A stretch of DNA of 24,027 nt from a virus, in the IMG/VR virus record IMGVR_UViG_3300046468_001281, positions 1 through 24,027 of that record; one strand, 5' to 3'. The notes under the pieces are model-generated. The model saw nothing but the letters and a program-made list of their open reading frames with translations, searched no databases and was not told the DNA's origin. Position 1 is the first letter of the stretch. The number at the start of each line of letters is the position of its first letter. The position numbers and the translations under genes are program-made. Shown here piece by piece: positions 6,972 to 15,900 of this stretch.

Positions 6972-9900
6972 TTACTTGGAGTTGTAAGGTGCAGGTTTGA
7001 TGTTCAAGTCTTCTTGGTTTGAATGGGTCTTTGAAAGAGGCCTGCCTTTAATTCGGTATCTGTCAGCGGCGGCAAACCCTTCTCCATACCCTGTCGGTGA
7101 GATCTCACCTCCGATGGTAAGTTGAGAAGAGGTTGTGTTTGCTGTTAGAGGCGATCTTGTAGCCCCGTCTATACAGTGAGTCACGACAAGTAATTGGAGT
7201 TCGTCCCCGTAGGATCTAACGTTTCCTTGAAACTCTTCATAAAAGTTCTTTACAAGCATCGCCCTACACGCCAGTGCCGACCCCTTGAGTACAGGCTTTG
7301 AACTTTCGTTAAGAGATGTCGTGAGGAAGCTGAAAGGAGAACCTGCTACATCTCCAGAACTGCCGAAGACAGCACCGCTTCCTCTAGAGACAGAGTAATA
7401 GTTATTGCTTTCAGCTAAAGGGACAGACTGACTTAGGTCTCCAGATGTCATTTGGAGAATATCACCAGACACGCCCACAGACCTTGAATAGGGTCTGCCA
7501 TCAGGGTTGACGGGTACACTGTTGGACAGTGTAGAGATGTTCCCTGTAGAGGAGAAGAGGTAGCTTGATTGGTTATTGAGTATGTCTTCACACACAAAAT
7601 CTGCGTCTCTGACAAGAGACCCCAGCGGAAGCCTCGAAGTCAATCCTACGAGAGATATAGGAGTGATGCCAGATCCCGCATTTGTTGGGTTATACGAAGG
7701 TTTAGAGAATGACACAGAGGTTCGCGTCCTACTTGGGAGGCCATACTCATTTTCTCTGTTACCGACAACAACGGAATCATAGAAGTTGAAGCTCATAGGA
7801 GCTTCCCGCACGCCTTCGAAGAGCTGAAGATCTCTCCCCGCGAACTGAGTATCTAGAGACATTATAGTGTTATAGTTAGCATAAGGTTCACGGATCAAAA
7901 TCCCATAGTATTTGTGATCTGACCCTGCATGCGTGTAGTCGCCCGTAACTTGGGAAAGCTCATACCCCCTGCCTTGCAGGAAGTTCATGAGCTCTGTCGC
8001 TATGATGGTTGCGTCTGCGTAACCTGCAAAAGGAAAGCTAAAGCTTTCTTTGGAATTTGAGAACGAGACAGTCGCGGTCGCGTATTTATTTATGATCGCG
8101 ATGTTATCAAAAAGGAAGATCGTTGCATACCCTCCCTTTTGAGGGGGTTGGGAAAATGTGGAGGTTTTCGTACTAGGGTATGCCCCTGTGTATAGGGTCG
8201 GATTCCTGAAAGGCTTGTGTTCAGTATGGTTTATGTCCGTCACTGTGGTAGGGTAAACTTCACCGCCGAGCTTGCCCGTACCTAGAGTGGTATAAAAGTC
8301 CATGCTCGCGAGAACTTGCAGGTTTCTTCTGTTGGGTAATTCAACGGTGTTTTGATCCCTGTTGCCGAGCTGTAGGTCGTCTACACTCTTTCTGCCATAA
8401 GGTAGGGTTTGATCCGAGTCATCAAGAATATTTACGCCCTTTGTAAAGAAGGGGTTTCCTTGATAAACGGTTCGTTTGTACGCGACTGCGACTTTTGATC
8501 CTTGAGGAGGGGCAAAAGGGATCACGGAGTCTATTGTGATCTTGCTGGTATCAACCGCATTTCTGAGTACCCCAGACCCATTATATTTCCTGAGAAGTAC
8601 GTCTTGGTTTTTATTAATGAACCCATCTGCGAACCCGAAGACAACAGCCTCTATGACATAATCGAAGTCTTTAAAGGACTTCGTGTCATTGTAGTTAGGG
8701 CTTCTTGTGATGTCTATGGCGTGTTCTGTGAGTACATAGGTGTGTGCATCACCGTAAGAGGGGTCATTCACATCTTCATTACCACCATTCTGGTTGATGT
8801 AGAGAGTGAAGTCTGAGACATCTGTCCTCAACAAGTTCGGGCATAGACCGTTAGTGAGGGCATCAATAGGCAGAACACGCTCAGAGTTGTGACCACTAGT
8901 ATTACCGTTGCCTGCAATATGGGCTATGTACGATTCCCTGTCATAGACACCATAGATGCGAGCCACTCCGTAATAAGGGGGGAGCTCCACACCTTGTAGT
9001 GAAGTGCCAAAATCACTTGTTGGAACAAGGAGGGAGTCTGTACGATTTCCTGCAATACCTCCTTCTTCTCTTTTCCGCACACCAATAGCATTCACAGTCG
9101 CCAGACTCTGTGCGTATTCGCCGTAGTTGCCTTGAGTGTCAAAGAGGACAGGTTCAACCCCTTGGTTGCCGACATTTGAGACGCCTCCGACAATGTTAAA
9201 CACCTCGTCGGAGACGGTCACTTTATCCGCGAATATGTGATTTAGACCTGAGAGGAAAGAATCGCTCCCAGATGTCCGAGTATGCATCGGGATGTCTTGC
9301 CTACCGAATCTAGGCACTAGGGCTTCAGGTAATCTATACACGCCTTTTTTAACAAAGAGGCCGCCTCCATCTACAAGAGTTTGCCCGTTTGAGTAATTTG
9401 TGGGAATTTGGTCAGCTGCTTCGATGTGCTGGTGGAGAATAACCTGCTTCTTCTGGTAAGGTCTAAGGATAAGAGTCTTAGATCCCTCATCTTTAAAGAC
9501 CTCACTCTCCCGATCAGATTCTTCATTGATGACCCTACCTCCGAGGTTGGTAGTCCAGCCCGTGGGGAGATTAGAAGAGGGCAACCTATTCCACAAGGAG
9601 ATATGGTTCTTAGTAGGAAGGTCGATTTCACCTGAGATCAGGGGCAGAGCAGAGGCATTAGAAACATCTAAGTCACTGAGTGCGTTTCTCAAGAAGTGAT
9701 CTCTGTTAGGGGGTGTGATCCCTACTTTGTGAATACTTGAAGGCACGTTCGCAGTTGCCCCTAGTGCAGGAGGGTACAAGATTGAAACGCTCAACTGAAA
9801 CTCGTTCTGAGTGTAGAGTGAGTTGCTTGCTTGATCGGAGCTCGTAACTGCAATTGCGATTGAATCATCAAGCTCAGTGATCTTTTGGCTTCTGAACTCT

Positions 9901-12155
9901 ACTCTTAAATCAAGACCATCTGCGATTTGAGCAAGTCTTACCCCTCTGTCATCTATTGGTTGTAGGATAACAGTGTTTGTTATACCTGCCGAAGGAGTCC
10001 AAAGAGTGTTCGCCACATCAAGATAGTAATCGGAGGCTGAGAAATTGTCTGACACAGAGATGACTCTAAATACACCATTAGCACTAGACCCGTCTGTAGG
10101 ATCTCCATACACAAGAGCATAAAGGTTTGATTCTTCTCTGGTCACGACACTAGAGTCATATGAAGAGATGAGGCTGATGTCCTCTTGAGTCAAAGGAATT
10201 GAGTTCAATTGAAGAGCTAAGACTTCATCAAAATCTATATTCACACCACCCTGTGAAATCGACATCTCGGAATCCGAGTATGCCGTCTTCTTATAAAGCA
10301 CTGTAAAGTTGTGGTTGTTGCGATCAGGGTCTGAGGTAGAGGTTGTGAAAGTTTCAGCTCCTCTAAGTCTCCCTAGTACGATAAAGGGCTTTTCAAAGTT
10401 ACTCTCGAAAGTAGGATAACTCAGGTTGTTGTGTTCAGCACCTAATTGTTCGATGATGAACGGAGGTCTCTTCACTTGACCAAGCGTCCCTATCTCAGAG
10501 GGGGCGATGAACCTGATACCCTTGTCTTGAATGGTGTTACCTTTGACCCCATACCCCAGATTATCTAAAGCACCGTCTAGAGTAAGAAACAGGATAGATC
10601 CTGTTTGCACGGGTGTGGTATCGAACAAGAATGCAGAGGGGGAGAGATCTGGTCCAATTTCCCATGTGTTTTGGTTACTCACATCGAGGTTCTCTGTGCT
10701 GAGACCTGCGTTATTTGTAGCAACCGTAGGTTTTAGGTAAAGCGTCAGACCCATCTGGGGATAAGAAGCATCAGACCATGTGTCACGATACCCATTTGGG
10801 AAGTCCATCTGATGTGTTCTGTTTGAAGCTACGCTACTAAGGTAAGAGACTTCTTCAATGACAGTGCCTTTGCTAAAGGCATTGACGGAGCTTTGCTTGT
10901 ATGTAGTCTTAAGTCTTCCGAATAAGAGGTCTGTCACGGAACTTTCAAGTAAAGACTGATAGTCCCACTCTCCTAATGTCGTCGCGTGTCTCATATCAAG
11001 CACATCTTCGAATTGGACTTCGTCGGCATACTTTGAGTCAGGTCGCGGATTAAACAGGGAAATAGGCGTGTCTGGTATGTGGTACTTAGCTTGAGATCCC
11101 GCGACGCCTCTCTCTTCAATAACTATCCTGTTGTTACTTGTGTCGATGGAAGAAACCTTGATCACTTCACGGTTAATGCCTTGCCCGAGAACAAAGAATC
11201 GTGAGGTGTTCGCAGGAAAAAGATCTGAATCATCTAATCCAGAACCTACAAGGTCAGAGAGTGTGACGTTACCTATTTGATCTCTAGTAATAGCGACAGT
11301 AAGGCTAGATTGAACAAGAGAAGTCGCGTCGTTAGTAGAAGTGGAAGATGGTTTACGGTTTACCGCCCCATTATGGTTAGGCCCACCTGCATTTGCGACA
11401 TCCCTATAAGGTTCTTCATTGCGTCGAAACACGCAACAAAGAGGTATTGCATAGATGGTGTTCTCTGAGAGGTAAACGTCATTAACGGACGCTGACCACA
11501 ACCCTGCATCTCCTGTTACGTTTGAAAAGGGCTGATTCGCGAGGCCGTCTGTAGGGCCTACCGCAGTCACTAGAGGACTTGAAATACCTTCAGGGTGTGA
11601 TTTGGTGTCAACGCCACTGACGACTCTCACTTGGTATTGTGTTTGTACTCTCTTTGTCGTCTCAAAACCAACCTGTCCGTCTACCAACTCATCTTCGAGA
11701 GTGTCTTGACCATCCACATTACCGTTTTGGTATATCGTAGTGGGGGTAGGCTTATTAGTTACCGCTCCCGATCCTTCTGCGGATATGATTGTATTCCAAA
11801 TTTCAAGGAATACGAAGTCCGTCCGAGCCCCTGATTCTGGAGGGGGAGGGAGTTTAATGTCGAGATCTTCAACCGTGACGAGGTTTCCGTTTACTAATGC
11901 ACTGAAAGGCTTCAGCCTAAAGTAGTTCGACCATGTTTTTCTAAAGCTAAAGTCTCTGTCTGCAGAGCGAGGGTCAATAAGAACCCCGCTATGTGCTTGA
12001 GATCTAACTAAGCTTGCTTGGTTTTGAGTCGCGATCTGACCCATAAGGTTCAATTCGCTGTCTAGTGGGGGCTTTCCTGCTTGCCAGATAACATTCTTAT
12101 ATTGAGTATTATCTGTATTCAGGGTTCTGCTTGCGTAGCTTTTGAAATCATCCAT
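6972..12155 (-). CDS. Giant virion structural protein (1727 aa), paralogue of the 1061-aa protein
   Basis: Predicted 1727-aa beta-rich, cysteine-poor protein without signal peptide or membrane segments. The N-terminal 450 residues match the 1061-aa protein upstream: W24-QAGKPPLDSELNL (to 37), a FVFLEIW motif (114-120), then TKRVQTQYQVRV, an IYAIPLCCVFRRN segment and EDVLDMRH. The middle and C-terminal parts carry further patterns that I associate with large phage structural proteins, such as VELPPYYGVARIYGVYD, VIEAVVFGFADGFI, SRLPLGSLVRDADFVCEDIL and, near the end, LACRAMLVKNFYEE followed by YGDELQLLVVTH. The start ATG has an AAGGTGA Shine-Dalgarno at suitable spacing, 19 nt after the preceding gene. 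Baseplate periphery or fibre component is the likely role, inferred from size, composition and context; I cannot name an orthologue. Confidence 0.75.
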   Translation of the reverse strand: MDDFKSYASRTLNTDNTQYKNVIWQAGKPPLDSELNLMGQIATQNQASLVRSQAHSGVLIDPRSADRDFSFRKTWSNYFRLKPFSALVNGNLVTVEDLDIKLPPPPESGARTDFVFLEIWNTIISAEGSGAVTNKPTPTTIYQNGNVDGQDTLEDELVDGQVGFETTKRVQTQYQVRVVSGVDTKSHPEGISSPLVTAVGPTDGLANQPFSNVTGDAGLWSASVNDVYLSENTIYAIPLCCVFRRNEEPYRDVANAGGPNHNGAVNRKPSSTSTNDATSLVQSSLTVAITRDQIGNVTLSDLVGSGLDDSDLFPANTSRFFVLGQGINREVIKVSSIDTSNNRIVIEERGVAGSQAKYHIPDTPISLFNPRPDSKYADEVQFEDVLDMRHATTLGEWDYQSLLESSVTDLLFGRLKTTYKQSSVNAFSKGTVIEEVSYLSSVASNRTHQMDFPNGYRDTWSDASYPQMGLTLYLKPTVATNNAGLSTENLDVSNQNTWEIGPDLSPSAFLFDTTPVQTGSILFLTLDGALDNLGYGVKGNTIQDKGIRFIAPSEIGTLGQVKRPPFIIEQLGAEHNNLSYPTFESNFEKPFIVLGRLRGAETFTTSTSDPDRNNHNFTVLYKKTAYSDSEMSISQGGVNIDFDEVLALQLNSIPLTQEDISLISSYDSSVVTREESNLYALVYGDPTDGSSANGVFRVISVSDNFSASDYYLDVANTLWTPSAGITNTVILQPIDDRGVRLAQIADGLDLRVEFRSQKITELDDSIAIAVTSSDQASNSLYTQNEFQLSVSILYPPALGATANVPSSIHKVGITPPNRDHFLRNALSDLDVSNASALPLISGEIDLPTKNHISLWNRLPSSNLPTGWTTNLGGRVINEESDRESEVFKDEGSKTLILRPYQKKQVILHQHIEAADQIPTNYSNGQTLVDGGGLFVKKGVYRLPEALVPRFGRQDIPMHTRTSGSDSFLSGLNHIFADKVTVSDEVFNIVGGVSNVGNQGVEPVLFDTQGNYGEYAQSLATVNAIGVRKREEGGIAGNRTDSLLVPTSDFGTSLQGVELPPYYGVARIYGVYDRESYIAHIAGNGNTSGHNSERVLPIDALTNGLCPNLLRTDVSDFTLYINQNGGNEDVNDPSYGDAHTYVLTEHAIDITRSPNYNDTKSFKDFDYVIEAVVFGFADGFINKNQDVLLRKYNGSGVLRNAVDTSKITIDSVIPFAPPQGSKVAVAYKRTVYQGNPFFTKGVNILDDSDQTLPYGRKSVDDLQLGNRDQNTVELPNRRNLQVLASMDFYTTLGTGKLGGEVYPTTVTDINHTEHKPFRNPTLYTGAYPSTKTSTFSQPPQKGGYATIFLFDNIAIINKYATATVSFSNSKESFSFPFAGYADATIIATELMNFLQGRGYELSQVTGDYTHAGSDHKYYGILIREPYANYNTIMSLDTQFAGRDLQLFEGVREAPMSFNFYDSVVVGNRENEYGLPSRTRTSVSFSKPSYNPTNAGSGITPISLVGLTSRLPLGSLVRDADFVCEDILNNQSSYLFSSTGNISTLSNSVPVNPDGRPYSRSVGVSGDILQMTSGDLSQSVPLAESNNYYSVSRGSGAVFGSSGDVAGSPFSFLTTSLNESSKPVLKGSALACRAMLVKNFYEEFQGNVRSYGDELQLLVVTHCIDGATRSPLTANTTSSQLTIGGEISPTGYGEGFAAADRYRIKGRPLSKTHSNQEDLNIKPAPYNSK

Positions 12156-12174
12156 GTCTCGTCACCTTATATTT

Positions 12175-12978
12175 TCAGTACATCAATGTGTATGCTAGGA
12201 GGTTGATGTCCCAATCAGAGTAATTCACGAAAGCTAACCTTACTGTATCTTTTCTTTGACCGAAAGAGAAGGTTGTGAGGTTCTCAATCTCTGAATAAGA
12301 GTTGCCGTTATCTCCAGAGATATAAACTCTAAGGAAATTATCCTTGCCTACTTTTGTCTGGTATCCGACATCCCCCGCCTTGTTCAAGGAATAGCCGTCG
12401 GCGGGCGTGCCTGCTAAACTAGTGCTATCCTTGGTGTATTTACGCACACAGTCCTTGAAGTATATCTTGAAGTCGAACCTACCAAGTCCGTCTTGTGTGC
12501 TGGATGCGACATCTATTTCAAGTGTCACAAGGCATCTATTAGAGGGAGAAGAAGAATCTACTGTTAGAACAGAACCCTCAACTGTATTCTTTCTAGGTGT
12601 CCGACCTAGCACACAAGTAGAATTAGGGGTGTCCCCTTGCTTATACCCCGCTCTCAAGAAAGCATTCGAGAGAGGGTCAGGAAAGCTGTCCGCAGAGAAA
12701 ATGTTTGAAAACTCTGTGCTGTCTTCGAGGTAATTGAATTGGAACGTCTCAAATTGGGGGAACGCTTGTCTCATCTTATCTTCAGCGATGCTTTTAACAT
12801 TAGCTTTGATATCTGCTATAGGTAGAGAGATATCGAGTTGGGTCATCTCCCTATTGACCTCCAAGAATTCAGGGTAGTCTATAACGTACTTTCCTTTCAT
12901 CTCTGTCAGCAGAGAGTTTGAGTAGGAAGGTAAGACTTGAATGAGGTCATCATCCGATCTCTTGAATATAGCAGGCAT
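12175..12978 (-). CDS. Putative tail/baseplate protein of unknown family (267 aa)
   Basis: Predicted 267-aa soluble protein. Residues 1-95 are mostly polar and helical (for example EVNREMTQLDISLPIADIKANVKSIAEDKMRQ, split here as two helices). From about 125 to the end it is a beta-rich module: RCLVTLEIDVASS, GRFDFKIYFKDC, DNFLRVYISGDNG, DTVRLAFVNYSDWDINLLAY. This two-part plan suits a small adaptor or decoration between larger tail parts. Its ATG overlaps the stop of the 1892-aa gene by one base (TAATG), and it has an AAAGGAG Shine-Dalgarno 7 nt upstream, so translation is probably coupled. It stops 19 nt before the 1727-aa gene. No named family was recognised; the structural role comes only from the operon. 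Confidence 0.7.
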   Translation of the reverse strand: MPAIFKRSDDDLIQVLPSYSNSLLTEMKGKYVIDYPEFLEVNREMTQLDISLPIADIKANVKSIAEDKMRQAFPQFETFQFNYLEDSTEFSNIFSADSFPDPLSNAFLRAGYKQGDTPNSTCVLGRTPRKNTVEGSVLTVDSSSPSNRCLVTLEIDVASSTQDGLGRFDFKIYFKDCVRKYTKDSTSLAGTPADGYSLNKAGDVGYQTKVGKDNFLRVYISGDNGNSYSEIENLTTFSFGQRKDTVRLAFVNYSDWDINLLAYTLMY

Positions 12979-15900
12979 TAACCCTCTCCTTTCACGGGCT
13001 TCTTGTAATCGGAGCTTAGCTCTGAAGGTGATACATTAGACCCATGTGTGTAAGTTCTCTTATTCGTCAAAGCACTTGTAGACATCTCATACGTCTCATA
13101 GACCAGACCGTTCTCAGTTCTCCCATAATACAGAGTGGGGTTACCATATAGGTCAATACTTGTGTAATCAGGTCGTCCCATGACGTGATCTCTATCATAG
13201 TTAGACCCGTCTTGTCGAAGCACCTCTATACCCATCAAACCCCTGCGAGACCAGAGAGGGCTTCTGTCATCTGGTGGGCATGAATGCCCAAGATATGAAG
13301 TGTTAGGAGAAGGGCGTATATCTACAATAGAGACGTTGTTAGGGGTCGCATTAGCGATATCCGCTATTTCAAGAGTCAAGTCATCAATATCTGTCGAGTT
13401 GACTAGCTTCGTATTGTCATCTGGGTGTACTTCGTACTTAGGGTGTTCTGGGTGTGAGAGTATAACCTTAACGAGGATCGGAGACTCGAAGTTCTTAGCT
13501 CCATTTATGCCCACGTCTCTCGCAGACTTATTGTTTTGCCTATGTAAGTAAACCCTGTCGGAGGGGCAATTGTCTACTCTCAGGTTTTTAACAAAGCCAA
13601 GATACTCATCTGAAACCAAGTTACTGTCATAACCTATCGCAGAGTTCTCGTCCGCACCCCATGAGTTGAATGATGGAATCATGCCTAGATTTAAGTCCAA
13701 ATCTAGGCAGACGAGTCCTTCTTCAGGTAAAAACTTTTCCGAGTAGGAGATACAACAGCCCGCCCCATCCAATTCCGTACTGTCTTTCAGTGAGGTCGCC
13801 CCATTTGGGTCAGCAAAACCAACATTCGAGTCCGTTTTATCACCCCTCCACTGCCGATAAGACTCCCCTACTTGGTTGTCGAACACGCCGACATCGAGCC
13901 AAGAGGTGAGGCCTGGTACTTTAACAAAGACTCTCATCACTCTCTTCTTCACTAAGTAGTAGCCTCCGTCTACTTCGTGAACCATGCCGTCTCTCTTCTG
14001 GAGAGGGTATCCCGTGTCCATGAACGAAATCATATTCCAATCGACGCCGACGAGCCTTAGCTTCACAGGTGCAAATTCAAGTTCGCCTCTTGAGTCTTGC
14101 ATCACCCTCACCCACTGCTTCTTCTCAATCAAGCCGTAGTTCTGAGCCCCTCCTCCGCCCCTATACATAGTCCCTGTAGAAGTGGTTTCGTTCCAATCTT
14201 GATTCCAATAAGGGTGTTGGGGGGTAAGAGATGGGTTCTTCCCAAAGTTGACATCAAAGGCTCTCAAGTAACCCACATCAGGGTACTCGTTAGGGTCTGC
14301 AAAGTCACTCAAGAGGGCAGCCTTGTTGTAGTTAGGTTGGGCGTGTCTCAGCTTAGGGTTTAAGCTAACGCCCCCGTTGCCCCCATCATCATCTAACCAA
14401 TCGGTACCTTCTCTTGTGTCAGAAGACCCCTTTCCTGCGTTAGGTAAGAAATATCCTTCGTTCGAGCTGATGAGGTTATTGCTCCCCACGGTTTGCTCTT
14501 CTAGAGTGAAAGGACTGTTGCCGTCAAAGTCTAAGTGTGGGTAAACAAGGATGCCGCGAGGGGGTGTTCCGTACTTTGACCCACTCAAGAGATTTCGCGT
14601 CATGTCAGGGAAACCGATGACTTGAGCTTCTCTCCAATCACTTTCAGCGAGGTCAGAGGACATTGAGGATCTTCTGACATGCCAGCTATTTCGCAGGTAG
14701 CCTGCACCACCATGACCCGCCGTCCTTCGGAAAAGATCATCTGCAGGATCTGAATCTCTCAACTGAGTAAAGAGTTCGGGACTTATTGTTGATTCATCTC
14801 GAACAGGAACACAGATGTACCCTTTGTTTATACCCGACCCTGCATGAGGGATGCCTGGCCCTTGGAGATTCTCAATAAGGAAGTTGTTGGCACCGAACAG
14901 GTATGAGGGATCATAGCTGTTGCTTGCGGAGGTATTGCTATACCTTGTGGTAGATAGAGGATCGTCTGGCGTCAGCAACAAGTGATAGAGGCTAGACTCC
15001 ATTCGGTAAGACTCATCTAAGAACCTTTCTTGGGTGTCTTTCCTGAGTGTGAACAATGACTTAAGGGGTATTCTAGAATTGTACTCAGGTGCAGTTGCGT
15101 GGATTTGATCTTCTGTGTAGAATGGTTCATTACCTAGTCCTGAGACTGTGATGTACCCTCTTACGTCTTGTGTGAAGTTCCCATACTCAGGAAGCTCCCT
15201 GTTCCCCGTTGGAGCTACTTCTAGGAAAGAGACTCCATAATTGATGTGTCCATTGTAGTCAACACTAGGTTGAGGATGGGGGTGAGGCTTCGCCGCGTCA
15301 TAGGAAAAGGAGCTAGAACTCCTTATGTAAATGACACCCCTGACATGAGACGTGTTACCGAGATCTGCTTGAGGGCTAACATTGTAAGGGGCTTGAGTTG
15401 GGTCTAGGTTAACACCAAGCCATTGACATTGACTATCATTAACAGCACCCAAGTTAGAATATAAGCCATTAGTCCCCAAATAACCTGCCCAAACATCTTG
15501 TGCGGGATTCTCTTCCCCCTCAATGATTAGTTGTAGGTCAGAGTACCCTGAACCTCCAAGAGTGAAGATTGTCTGGTTCACGGTGGTTTCATCGTAAGTA
15601 GAAGGATCAGGCCCTAACCCAGATGTGAATGGTACTGAAGGGTAACATTCGATGTAGTACTCCACATCTTTAACCATGAGGAATTTAGCGTCCGCGTGAG
15701 ATCTTAAAGATGTCCTCTCGAAGTTGCTCTCGGTCGGCCTATATACGGGTCGGTCTTGTGGGTATTTAAACGTGCTAGATGTGTTTACATCGTTTCCGTT
15801 CTCATCAACTCTCTTCCAGCCAGAACACAGCTCGAGAGCGTATCCGTTAGCTATAACCCCTCCAATCGGGAGAAGTTCTAGATTCTGATACACCTTATAA

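Noticed and set aside
8502-8816. 104-codon plus-strand reading frame inside the 1727-aa gene
   Set aside because: Antisense to a well-supported long gene, without ribosome site or domain.
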